Source: Micropruina sp. (lineage in GTDB: Bacteria > Actinomycetota > Actinomycetes > Propionibacteriales > Propionibacteriaceae). Taken from it: a DNA stretch of 6,580 nt. The notes under the pieces are model-generated. The model made no database searches, was not told the origin of the DNA, and was given only the letters and a program-made list of their open reading frames with translations. A program made the position numbers and the translations under genes. The stretch's first letter is position 1, and every line of letters starts with the position of its first letter. The stretch spans positions 2,113,478 through 2,120,057 of the forward strand of contig CP059261.1 of the NCBI GenBank assembly GCA_013693855.1. Reading direction: 5' to 3'. Below, one piece after another: positions 1 to 5,612 of this stretch.

Positions 1-795
1 CCCCAGCAGTTGGATGCCGCCATACGCAACTGCGTCGGGTCGTTCCAGGTGGACGCTCGCGGCGTCGGGGTCGACTGGAAGGTCGCCGAGATCCGCAAGA
101 TCGCCCAGGCGCTGCTCGGGACGGTCGACATCATCCCCAACCCCGGCCAGATGGGGCAGGTGTTCGCCGAGCTGATGGCGCGCTCCATGAGCCGCGGCGT
201 GGCCCAGGCGGACCTGCGGGTGTGGATCCCCCAGGGTGCGCAGGTGTTGTTCGTGCGGCAAGTGTCGCCGACGGTGGAGGATCTCACCCAGCGTGGGGTG
301 CCGATCAATCAGCTGACCCAGTCGTACCCCACCGGCTCGTGGGGCGACGAGGAGCGCGACTACCACATCCAGATCCGGCTGGCCGCCCGCTCGGTCGGTC
401 AGGAACAGCTGGCCGCCCGCGTCCAGCTCGCCGTCCGGGACGAGGTGCTGACCCAGGGCCTGGTGAAGGCGAAGTGGTCGTCCGACACCAACCTCACGGC
501 GCAGATCAACCCCGAAGTGGCCCACTACACCGGCCAGGCCGAACTCGCCCAGGCGATCCAGGAAGGGCTGGCGGCCAAGGCCGTCGGGGACGAGCGGACG
601 GCGACCACCAAGCTCGGCCGCGCCGTCCAGTTGGCGAGCCAGACCGGCAACGCCGAAGCCACCGCGAAGCTGCGCAAGGTGGTCGACATCGACAACGCCG
701 ATACCGGTACCGTACGGCTCAAGCGCGGCGTGGACAAGGCCGACGAGATGGCCCTGGACACCTCCTCCACGAAGACGACACGGATCAGGGGCTGA
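1..795 (+). CDS. VWA-domain protein, 3' (C-terminal) part
   Basis: The frame is open at the left edge and ends at TGA 793-795, so the 264 visible residues are a C-terminal fragment. The TTG at base 10 lies inside the domain and is not the true start. The first ~55 residues resemble the end of a von Willebrand factor A fold: an RGVGVDWKV stretch, then an IA-ALLGTVDIIPNP segment and an amphipathic helix. The metal-binding DxSxS of such domains would lie left of the window. A probably beta-rich region follows, with conserved-looking blocks such as QVSPTVEDLT, YPTGSWGDE-RDYH, AHYTGQAELAQAIQEGL and a TGTVRLK / DEMALDT-STKT tail. From memory, this matches actinobacterial VWA proteins encoded near PP2C phosphatases, Ser/Thr kinases and FHA proteins. 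Only one base separates it from the zinc-ribbon/FHA gene, so the two are probably co-transcribed. A role in phospho-signalling is inferred from context; the molecular function is unknown. Confidence 0.85.
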   Translation, partial: PQQLDAAIRNCVGSFQVDARGVGVDWKVAEIRKIAQALLGTVDIIPNPGQMGQVFAELMARSMSRGVAQADLRVWIPQGAQVLFVRQVSPTVEDLTQRGVPINQLTQSYPTGSWGDEERDYHIQIRLAARSVGQEQLAARVQLAVRDEVLTQGLVKAKWSSDTNLTAQINPEVAHYTGQAELAQAIQEGLAAKAVGDERTATTKLGRAVQLASQTGNAEATAKLRKVVDIDNADTGTVRLKRGVDKADEMALDTSSTKTTRIRG

Positions 796-796
796 C

Positions 797-1879
797 ATGC
801 CGATGTGCCCGGCCGGCCACGCGAGCACGGCCACCGACTACTGCGACATCTGCGGCGCGCCGATGCCCGGCGAGGTGCTCAACCTCCCCGACGCCGCGCC
901 GGCCGGACCGGCCCCGGTGCCGCCGTCGTCCCGCCCGGCCCGCGAGGCGTTGATCTGCCCGAGCTGTGGGGCGACCAACAGCCCCGACGCCCTGTTCTGC
1001 GAGGCATGCGGCTACGACTACACCACCGGCACCCCGCCGCGGGGCGCCCAGCCGCCCGTTGCCCAGGCGTCCCCACACGAGCAGGCCGCCACCGAGGTGC
1101 CCTCGCCGGAGCCGGCCTCCCCGAGTTGCCCCAGGCTGCCGGGGACGATGAAGGAATCACTGCGCCGGAGGGCAACCCGGCACCCGAGGCTCCCCGGCCT
1201 CCGAGGAACTCGCTGCGGACCCCGTCGCCGACGCGGGGCACGCCCTGCCCGGCCTGAGCGGCGGGGTGGCCGCCTCCGCCCCTGGACCCGAGACCGCCGG
1301 CTCCCTGGACGTCCCCGTCGCCGAGGCACCGGCGTCGCCGGACGTCCCGGTCACCGAGACCCCGGCACCCGCTGCTTCTCCCGCCGGCCCGGCTCCCGCT
1401 CCAGCGCCGGTTGCGCCCCCGCCGAGGCCCCCGGCGCCGGGCGCGCCGTCCCCAGCCCCGGCAAGCCGGTCGAATGGGTCGCCGAGATCTGGATCGATCC
1501 CGACTGGTACGCCACCCAGGGCTCGTCCGATCCGCTGCCCTCGCCGGGGCTGCCGGACGTGGTGCCGCTGCGACGCACGTCGGTGCTGGTCGGACGCGTC
1601 TCCATCAGCCGCAACATCCACCCCGACATCGACTGCGAGCTCGATTCGGGAGTCAGCCGGCGACACGCGCAGCTGAGCACCGACGGCACCCGGTGGTGGA
1701 TCGAGGACCTGGATTCGGCCAACGGCACGTTCGTCGCGCCGGCGTCCGGCCCGCTGCCGTCCATGCCGATCCCCCGCGGCCGGGTCGAGGTCGCCGCCGA
1801 CCAGCGGATCTACGTGGGCGCCTGGACCCGGATCGTGATCCGTCGCGCCACCGAGGACGAACAGCAGGCCTTCGCCTGA
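797..1879 (+). CDS. Zinc-ribbon/FHA-domain signalling protein (linker probably frame-slipped)
   Basis: The ATG at 797 follows an AGGGG ribosome site (787-791) and is one base after the VWA stop; the frame runs 360 codons to TGA. Residues 4-20 form a first zinc-ribbon-like site (Cys4, His8, Cys16, Cys19). Residues 54-71 form a second (CPSC...CEAC: Cys54, 57, 68, 71). A long linker leads to a conserved block at about 225-241 (VEWVAEIWIDPDWY) and an FHA domain at about 262-350. The FHA domain has the expected phosphothreonine-binding motifs: GR at 266-267, SRRH at 287-290, D-SANGT at 306-311, and GAWT near the end. FHA domains bind phosphothreonine peptides, so this is likely a reader in a Ser/Thr-kinase pathway shared with the VWA protein. 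No membrane segment is seen, so it is probably cytosolic. Residues ~110-220 are oddly arginine-rich and look like a misread Ala/Pro linker (see the separate entry). Both ends of the protein are secure; the middle as given probably is not. Confidence 0.85.
   Translation: MPMCPAGHASTATDYCDICGAPMPGEVLNLPDAAPAGPAPVPPSSRPAREALICPSCGATNSPDALFCEACGYDYTTGTPPRGAQPPVAQASPHEQAATEVPSPEPASPSCPRLPGTMKESLRRRATRHPRLPGLRGTRCGPRRRRGARPARPERRGGRLRPWTRDRRLPGRPRRRGTGVAGRPGHRDPGTRCFSRRPGSRSSAGCAPAEAPGAGRAVPSPGKPVEWVAEIWIDPDWYATQGSSDPLPSPGLPDVVPLRRTSVLVGRVSISRNIHPDIDCELDSGVSRRHAQLSTDGTRWWIEDLDSANGTFVAPASGPLPSMPIPRGRVEVAADQRIYVGAWTRIVIRRATEDEQQAFA
1119..1453 (+). other. Three compensating one-base frame slips in the FHA gene linker
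   Basis: Following the coding signal (GC-rich third positions and an acidic Ala/Pro-rich linker) requires a move from the frame of the ATG at 797 to the next frame near 1119-1122. A second move is needed near 1192-1195 and a third near 1450-1453, which returns to the original frame. Each change equals one missing base, and each can be placed at a T followed by four Cs; adding one C at each site gives a smooth linker and a 361-residue protein. In the corrected frame the stretch near 1300-1370 shows a short internal repeat (DVPVAEAPASP then DVPVTETPAPA). In the given frame it reads as an Arg/Gly/Pro string typical of an out-of-frame GC-rich linker. Either the sequence has three C-run deletions or the locus really drifted there without losing its FHA domain. 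Confidence 0.7.
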
Positions 1880-1883
1880 GCTC

Positions 1884-1901
1884 AGCCGGCTTGCGGCGGC
1901 T
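1884..1901 (+). terminator. Weak hairpin after the FHA gene
   Basis: AGCCG at 1884-1888 can pair with CGGCT at 1897-1901 across an 8-nt loop, five bases after the FHA stop codon. A 10-bp palindrome, CTGAGCTCAG (1876-1885), overlaps the stop. There is no T-run, so termination here is only a possibility. Confidence 0.25.
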
Positions 1902-1947
1902 CATTACGCCCACCGCGAAGCCTGCGGGCCCGCGTACCGCTGGCGGC

Positions 1948-1976
1948 TAGGGTGGCGGACAGACCCGAACAGGAGG
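1948..1976 (+). promoter_or_regulatory. Possible -10 box and strong RBS for the DUF3107 gene
   Basis: TAGGGT at 1948-1953 fits the actinobacterial TAnnnT -10 pattern and would start transcription near 1960; no clear -35 box is seen. AGGAGG at 1971-1976 is a consensus Shine-Dalgarno sequence five bases before the ATG at 1982, and it settles that start against the in-frame GTG at 1952. A 10-bp palindrome, GCGGGCCCGC (1924-1933), and the inverted pair CCGC-TG-GCGG (1937-1946) lie just upstream. They could be part of an operator, but GC-rich palindromes are common in such DNA. The RBS is convincing and the promoter less so. Confidence 0.5.
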
Positions 1977-1981
1977 ACGCA

Positions 1982-2203
1982 ATGGAAGTCAAGGTCGGCA
2001 TCGTCCACGCGGCGCGTGAGGTGACCGTGGAGACCGAGGAGTCGGCCGAGGCGATCGCCAAGGCATTCGCGGACGCGCTGGACGGCGGTGTGCTGACCCT
2101 GACCGACGAACGCGGCCGCAGGGTCCTGATCCCGGGCGACAAGATCGCGTACCTCGACCTCGGCCAGGAGCACGCCCGCCGAGTGGGGTTCGGCTCGGTC
2201 TGA
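1982..2203 (+). CDS. DUF3107 family small protein
   Basis: This 73-residue protein begins MEVKVGIVHAAREVTVET, has a short helical middle (SAEAIAKAFADAL), a DERGRRVLIPGDKIAYLDL block, and ends RRVGFGSV. From memory this matches the small actinobacterial DUF3107 family in both length and its conserved IP-x-x-KIAY and RRVGFG ends. It has no signal peptide or membrane segment, so it should be cytosolic. Its biochemical role is not known to me; some database entries label members as ATP-binding, but no nucleotide-binding motif is visible here. The ATG is chosen because of the AGGAGG site five bases upstream. It lies in the same direction as the DEAD-box helicase, as commonly seen in this phylum, but a terminator-like hairpin and a new promoter separate the two, so they may be transcribed separately. 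Confidence 0.88.
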   Translation: MEVKVGIVHAAREVTVETEESAEAIAKAFADALDGGVLTLTDERGRRVLIPGDKIAYLDLGQEHARRVGFGSV

Positions 2204-2207
2204 GCCC

Positions 2208-2235
2208 GGACCCCCGCCGAGCGAGGCCGGGGGCC
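2208..2235 (+). terminator. Terminator-like hairpin after DUF3107 gene
   Basis: Starting four bases after the TGA, GG-A-CCCCCG (2208-2216) pairs with CGGGGG-CC (2228-2235) around an 11-nt loop. That gives eight GC pairs with one bulged A. No U-tract follows, which is usual for high-GC actinobacterial terminators. Its place between a stop codon and a strong -10 box supports the call. Confidence 0.55.
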
Positions 2236-2242
2236 GACCCGC

Positions 2243-2248
2243 TAGACT
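2243..2248 (+). promoter_or_regulatory. Probable -10 box for the helicase gene
   Basis: TAGACT matches the actinobacterial housekeeping -10 consensus (TAnnnT, often TAGACT or TAGGAT). It sits directly after the terminator-like hairpin. No recognisable TTGACA-like -35 is seen 16-18 bases upstream. Transcription would start near 2254-2256, leaving a leader of about 100 nt before the helicase start. Confidence 0.5.
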
Positions 2249-2279
2249 GTCGGCGACGCCCACTTGGGTGCGTCCTTGC

Positions 2280-2309
2280 GCTGCACGCTGGCTTGCCACG
2301 CGGTGCGGC
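2280..2309 (+). promoter_or_regulatory. Stem-loop in the helicase mRNA leader
   Basis: Bases 2280-2286 pair with 2303-2309 (one G-U pair). After two single-base bulges on the 3' side, 2287-2291 pair with 2296-2298 and 2300-2301, closing a CUUG tetraloop at 2292-2295. That makes twelve pairs in 30 nt, inside the inferred untranslated leader about 45 nt before the start codon. Leaders of bacterial DEAD-box helicase mRNAs are often regulatory, so this could be a control element. The structure was worked out by hand and its function is unproven. Confidence 0.4.
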
Positions 2310-2354
2310 CCGAGTACCCACCGGCCACCACGCCGGACGACGTAAGGCACACCG

Positions 2355-3851
2355 CTGACCGAGACCCTGTCCACCGACGTACCAACCGCTGACGCCGAGC
2401 ACACCTTCACCGATCTGGGCGTGATCCCCGAGATCGTCGAGGCGCTCGCCGCCGTCGGCATCGAGCACCCCTTCCCCATTCAGTCGCTCGCCATCCCTAT
2501 CGCCATCAACGGCACCGACATGATCGGCCAGGCCCGGACGGGCACCGGCAAGACCCTCGCCTTCGGGGTGAGCCTGCTGCAGCGCATCACCGTCCCGTCC
2601 GACGAGGCGTACAAGACCATGGAGCACCGCGGCCAGCCGCAGGCCCTGGTGATGTGCCCCACCCGGGAGCTCGCCCTGCAGGTCGCCGAGGACCTGGAGG
2701 TCGCCTCGTCCGTCCGCAAGGCGCGGGTGTTGACCGTGTACGGCGGCGTCGGCTACGACACCCAACTCGACCGGCTCACCACCGGCGTGGACGTGGTCGT
2801 CGGCACCCCTGGCCGGCTGCTCGACCTGGTCACGCGGCGCTCGCTGAACCTGGGCAACGTCAAGGTCCTCGTCCTGGACGAGGCGGACGAGATGCTCGAC
2901 ATGGGCTTTTTGCCGGACGTGGAGCGGCTCATCTCCAAGACCCCGCCGACCCGGCAGACCATGCTGTTCTCGGCGACCATGCCGTCCGCGATCGTGTCGT
3001 TGGCCCGGATGCACCTCAACCAGCCGGTGAACGTGCGCGCGGAGACCATCGACGCGTCCATGACCGTCCCGGACACCGAGCAGCATGTCTTCCAGGCCCA
3101 CGACCTGGACAAGCCCGAGATCGTCGGGCGCATCCTGCAGGCCGAGGGTTGCACGAAGACGATGATCTTCACCCGGACGAAGCGCTCCGCGCAGCGGCTG
3201 GCCGATGAGCTTGTCGACCGCGGCTTCAACGCCGCCCCGATCCACGGCGACCTCAACCAGGCCGCCCGGGAGAAGGCGCTCAAGCGGTTCCACGCCGGCA
3301 AGGTGGACGTGCTCGTCGCCACCGATGTCGCCGCCCGCGGCATCGACGTCACCGGGGTCAGCCACGTCATCAACTACGAGTGCCCCGACGATGACAAGAC
3401 CTACGTGCACCGGATCGGCCGCACGGGCCGGGCCGGGGCCAAGGGCGTGGCGATTACCTTGGTCGACTGGGCGGACCTCACGCGCTGGAAGGTGATCAAC
3501 CGCACCCTCAACCTCGATTTCCCCGAGCCCGCCGAGACCTACTCGACCTCGCACCACCTGTTCACCGAACTCGGCATCGCCCCGGGCACCCGCGGCCGGA
3601 TCGCCGATCCCAAGCCCCGTGAGGAGGCCCCGCGGCCCCAGCGTGAGCGCGGTCCCCGGGCCGAGCGCGTCGAGACCGAGGACGGACGGGTCCGCCGCCA
3701 GCGCCGGCGCCGCTCGGGCGGACGCGCGGCTCCGGAGGCGGGCGCCTCGACCGAAACCTCGTCGTCGGCCTCTGCCGAAGGCGCGGAAACGGCCTCCGAC
3801 AAGCCGCGTCGCCGGCGGCGTCGGCGTCCGTCCGGACCGAAGGCGGAGTAG
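2355..3851 (+). CDS. DEAD-box ATP-dependent RNA helicase
   Basis: This is a 498-residue helicase if read from CTG 2355. Motifs in order: Q motif (FTDLG at ~18-22, then FPIQ ending at Gln43); Walker A ARTGTGKT 60-67; PTREL 102-106; GG 130-131; TPGR 151-154; DEAD 175-178; SAT 206-208; MIFTRTKR 270-277; [10 protein letters not shown] 322-331; HRIGRTGR 352-359. All catalytic residues are present. The last ~80 residues form an acidic/basic low-complexity tail with two arginine clusters (RRQRRRR and RRRRRRR), which probably bind RNA. It should unwind RNA duplexes in the cytosol, in ribosome assembly, mRNA decay or cold adaptation; the exact role cannot be fixed (RhlE/CsdA-like by fold). Start choice: the in-frame GTG at 2421 would remove FTDLG of the Q motif. 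Only CTG codons lie between it and TAA 2343. CTG 2355 gives a typical [10 protein letters not shown] start, seven bases after AAGG (2344-2347). Confidence 0.93.
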   Translation: MTETLSTDVPTADAEHTFTDLGVIPEIVEALAAVGIEHPFPIQSLAIPIAINGTDMIGQARTGTGKTLAFGVSLLQRITVPSDEAYKTMEHRGQPQALVMCPTRELALQVAEDLEVASSVRKARVLTVYGGVGYDTQLDRLTTGVDVVVGTPGRLLDLVTRRSLNLGNVKVLVLDEADEMLDMGFLPDVERLISKTPPTRQTMLFSATMPSAIVSLARMHLNQPVNVRAETIDASMTVPDTEQHVFQAHDLDKPEIVGRILQAEGCTKTMIFTRTKRSAQRLADELVDRGFNAAPIHGDLNQAAREKALKRFHAGKVDVLVATDVAARGIDVTGVSHVINYECPDDDKTYVHRIGRTGRAGAKGVAITLVDWADLTRWKVINRTLNLDFPEPAETYSTSHHLFTELGIAPGTRGRIADPKPREEAPRPQRERGPRAERVETEDGRVRRQRRRRSGGRAAPEAGASTETSSSASAEGAETASDKPRRRRRRRPSGPKAE

Positions 3852-3866
3852 TCGCGGCGGCCTCGC

Positions 3867-4187
3867 TGGTTGAACCCGTCGAAACCAGCCTCCCTGCCCC
3901 GGTGGTTGAGCCCGTCGAAATCAGCCTCGCCCTCCGGTCGTCGAGCCTGTCGACCAGCCCCGCCTCCGATGGTCGAGCCTGTCGACCAGCCCCGCCTCCG
4001 ATGGTTGAGCCTGTCGACCAGCCCCGCCTCCGATGGTTGAGCCTGTCGACCAGCCCCGCCTCCGATGGTTGAGCCTGTCGACCAGCCCCGCCTCCGATGG
4101 TTGAGCCTGTCGACCAGCCCGGCCTCCGATGGTTGAGCCTGTCGAACCACCCTCACCCTCCGGTGGTTGAGCCAGTGAATCGCCCGG
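3867..4187. repeat. Array of ten REP-like hairpin repeats, six in exact 32-bp tandem
   Basis: Copies start at 3867, 3903, 3938, 3970, 4002, 4034, 4066, 4098, 4130 and 4164 (the last is decayed). From 3938 to 4129 the period is exactly 32 bp. Units 4002, 4034 and 4066 are identical; those at 3970 and 4098 differ by one base each and that at 3938 by two. Each inner unit is TGGTYGA-GCCTG-TCGACCA (7-bp stem, 5-nt loop; perfect DNA palindrome arms in the 3970 unit, one T-G wobble elsewhere) plus a 13-nt spacer GCCCCGCCTCCGA. The flanking units (3867, 3903, 4130) are spaced 34-36 bp and keep the GTCGAAACC-like arm familiar from actinobacterial intergenic repeats. The array fills most of the 381-bp gap between the helicase stop and the first GNAT gene, starting 15 bases after the stop. 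It may affect 3'-end formation or mRNA stability. Nothing else is seen in this gap except the promoter-like box at 4221. Confidence 0.92.
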
Positions 4188-4220
4188 CGAACCTCGTCCG
4201 GACCCGACCGAAGCCGGGGC

Positions 4221-4226
4221 TACGGT
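4221..4226 (+). promoter_or_regulatory. -10-like TACGGT, probable leaderless start
   Basis: TACGGT matches TAnnnT and lies exactly six bases before the ATG at 4233, the spacing expected if transcription starts at the A of the start codon. No convincing Shine-Dalgarno sequence precedes the ATG. No clear -35 is seen. The same layout occurs before the second GNAT gene. Confidence 0.45.
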
Positions 4227-4232
4227 GCTGCC

Positions 4233-4706
4233 ATGAACCAGACCGACGGCAGCCTCGTGCTTGGCGAGGCGGATGCCGGCGAGATCTTGACCCTGCAGCG
4301 GGCCGCGTACGTCACCGAGGCGCAACTTCACGGCGATCTCCGGATGCCACCGCTCGCCCAGAGCCTGCCGGAGTTGCTGGCCGAACTCGCCGATCCCGAC
4401 GTGACCGCGTTCGGGTACCGGGAGGCGGGTCGCCTGGTCGCGGCGGTCCGGGTACGGATCCTTGGTCCGGTCGCGCGGATCGGACGCCTCTGCGTCGTCC
4501 CCGACCTCCAGGGCCGGGGCCTCGGGACCGCGCTGTTGAACGCCGTGCACGCACGGCTGCCCGCCGAGGTTACACGCATCGAGCTCTTCACCGGTGAGCA
4601 CAGTGCGGCCAACCTGCGGCTCTACGCCCGCCTGGGCTACGTCGAGACTCACCGGCAAGACCTGGGCGGCTACCAACTCGTCTTCATGAGCCGGTCGCGA
4701 CGTTGA
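4233..4706 (+). CDS. GNAT family N-acetyltransferase
   Basis: This is a 157-residue single-domain protein of typical GNAT length. The acetyl-CoA-binding motif A is at 84-104: RLCVVPDLQGRGLGTALL, with the pyrophosphate-loop QGRGLG at 93-98. Motif B follows as NLRLYARLGYVE at about 127-138, where Tyr131 is in the usual place of the catalytic acid. A strand before motif A (LVAAVRVRILG, 68-78) fits the fold. The substrate cannot be told from sequence; small-molecule amines or peptide N-termini are possible. No signal peptide or membrane segment is present, so it is cytosolic. The ATG is supported by the -10-like box six bases upstream (leaderless). It follows the hairpin array and ends before a clear hairpin terminator, so it is probably transcribed alone. 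Confidence 0.88.
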   Translation: MNQTDGSLVLGEADAGEILTLQRAAYVTEAQLHGDLRMPPLAQSLPELLAELADPDVTAFGYREAGRLVAAVRVRILGPVARIGRLCVVPDLQGRGLGTALLNAVHARLPAEVTRIELFTGEHSAANLRLYARLGYVETHRQDLGGYQLVFMSRSRR

Positions 4707-4715
4707 ATCCTGGTT

Positions 4716-4735
4716 CGCGGCCCACGCAGGCCGCG
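4716..4735 (+). terminator. Hairpin terminator after first GNAT gene
   Basis: CGCGGCC (4716-4722) pairs perfectly with GGCCGCG (4729-4735) over a 6-nt CACGCA loop, starting nine bases after the stop codon. There is no U-tract, as expected at this GC content. The placement between two same-strand genes with separate promoters makes termination likely. Confidence 0.6.
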
Positions 4736-4786
4736 CTACGGGTCACCGCCCACTGAGTCGGACGCCTCACGGTGGCGTACCCTCGC

Positions 4787-4808
4787 TTCGCGCGAACGCT
4801 CCTAAGGT
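4787..4808 (+). promoter_or_regulatory. -10-like TAAGGT with upstream palindrome
   Basis: TAAGGT at 4803-4808 lies six bases before the ATG at 4815, the same geometry as for the first GNAT gene. The overlapping AAGGTGG (4804-4810) could instead act as a Shine-Dalgarno site with a 4-base spacer, so the leaderless reading is less certain here. A perfect 10-bp palindrome, TTCGCGCGAA (4787-4796), sits where a repressor could cover the -10/-35 spacer. No clear -35 is seen. Confidence 0.4.
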
Positions 4809-4814
4809 GGTCGC

Positions 4815-5342
4815 ATGCTGCCTGAGCCCACGGAGCGCCTCACGTTTCGCAGGATGACCGGTGCCGATCTCGAGGCCATGGCCGAACTGCTGGGCAACCC
4901 GGACGTCATGCGCTACTACCCTCGTCCGAAGTCCCGGGCGGAGGCACAGGCCTGGATCGACTGGAACCTGGCCAACTATGCCAATGACGGGTTCGGACTG
5001 TGGGTTCTGCACACCACGTCCGACGGATCGTTCGTCGGCGACTGCGGGCTGACCTGGCAGGAGGTCGACGGCCGGCGCGTGCTGGAGATCGGCTACCACG
5101 TCCTGCCCGCCCATCAGGGAAAGGGTTACGCGACCGAGGCGGCCCGGGCGTGCCTGGACCTGGCCTTGGGACCGATCGGGGCAACCCACGTGACGGCCAT
5201 CGTCAACCCCGACAACCTGCCCTCGCGGCGGGTGGCAGAGCACGTGGGCATGAACGTGGAAACCATGACGCTCGATCGCGATGGCCGTCCGATCGTGGTC
5301 TACGCTCTGCAACGTCCGGTCCGATCTGTTTCGGGCAGCTGA
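4815..5342 (+). CDS. RimJ/RimL-type GNAT acetyltransferase
   Basis: This 175-residue protein opens with TERLTFRRMTGADLEAMAEL, the usual start of the RimJ/RimL (Acetyltransf_3) branch of GNAT enzymes. It has the GNPDVMRYYP block at 27-36, an IGYHVLPAHQGKGYATEA motif A at about 92-109 (QGKGYA at 101-106 for acetyl-CoA) and the motif-B block NPDNLPSRRVAEHVGM at 131-146. Length and domain order are normal for the family. Members acetylate ribosomal protein N-termini, other proteins, or small amines and antibiotics; the substrate here is unknown. It is not a paralogue of the preceding GNAT in any obvious way: the two belong to different branches and share only motif A. It seems to be transcribed alone and converges with the HNH gene. 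Confidence 0.88.
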   Translation: MLPEPTERLTFRRMTGADLEAMAELLGNPDVMRYYPRPKSRAEAQAWIDWNLANYANDGFGLWVLHTTSDGSFVGDCGLTWQEVDGRRVLEIGYHVLPAHQGKGYATEAARACLDLALGPIGATHVTAIVNPDNLPSRRVAEHVGMNVETMTLDRDGRPIVVYALQRPVRSVSGS

Positions 5343-5344
5343 GG

Positions 5345-5367
5345 TCCTCGACGCGGACCGCCGAGGA
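5345..5367 (+). terminator. Possible hairpin terminator after second GNAT gene
   Basis: TCCTCG (5345-5350) can pair with CGAGGA (5362-5367) over an 11-nt loop, starting two bases after the TGA. It is a modest six-pair stem without a U-tract. The rest of the 5343-5612 gap holds no gene I can support on either strand. Confidence 0.4.
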
Positions 5368-5461
5368 GCGCCGGCCTCAACGGCGGTCTCAACCCCCACC
5401 CCCGCACCGGGACGAGCGACCCGTGAGTGCGCGCCGACATCGGTCCAAGCTCGCAAAGGAC

Positions 5462-5477
5462 GCCGCAGCGCTGCGGC
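5462..5477. repeat. Perfect 16-bp palindrome in convergent intergenic region
   Basis: GCCGCAGCGCTGCGGC equals its own reverse complement. It lies about 120 bases from the second GNAT stop and 135 bases from the HNH stop, which face each other. As RNA from either strand it forms a 6-bp stem with a GCGC loop, so it could be a bidirectional terminator; as DNA it could be a dimeric protein-binding site. Neither role is shown. Confidence 0.5.
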
Positions 5478-5612
5478 CTCACCGATCGGCTTCGCCCGCG
5501 GAACTTGCACGATCGAGGGCAGCCAGCCCAAGTCCCGGACGCGTGGGAGCGCTGGCCGGGACACGACCGACCCACCCTGGCGGTAGGCGACGCGGCAGCC
5601 CCGCACCTCCCT

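Noticed and set aside
805..1676. Plus-strand frames 805-1257 and 1266-1676 as separate genes
   Set aside because: The stretches with coding character (about 1123-1195 and 1203-1450) are best read as pieces of the FHA protein linker exposed by one-base slips, not as independent genes.
1952..1981. GTG at 1952 as the DUF3107 start
   Set aside because: It would add ten residues that overlap the -10-like box and the RBS. The ATG at 1982 has a consensus AGGAGG five bases upstream and gives the family's usual N-terminus.
1989..3557. 522-residue minus-strand open frame opposite the helicase
   Set aside because: It is antisense to a helicase with every conserved motif. The peptide is a low-complexity product of GC-rich third-position bias.
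3938..4161. CRISPR-like array of regular 32-bp repeats
   Set aside because: There are no unique spacers between the repeats; the whole 32-bp unit is repeated. Each unit is a hairpin of REP type, and no cas genes are present.
3539..4676. Minus-strand open frames with repetitive peptides (e.g. periodic GLVDRLNHRRRGWSTG)
   Set aside because: The 32-bp unit happens to lack stop codons in these frames, which produces 32-residue periodic peptides. The frames also overlap the helicase and GNAT genes, and no start signal is visible.
4767..5606. 279-residue minus-strand open frame opposite the second GNAT gene
   Set aside because: It is the shadow of a well-supported acetyltransferase, and its peptide resembles no family I know.
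5343..5612. Small gene in the convergent gap
   Set aside because: The open frames there are extensions or shadows of the flanking genes, with no ribosome site and no coding-like third-position bias.
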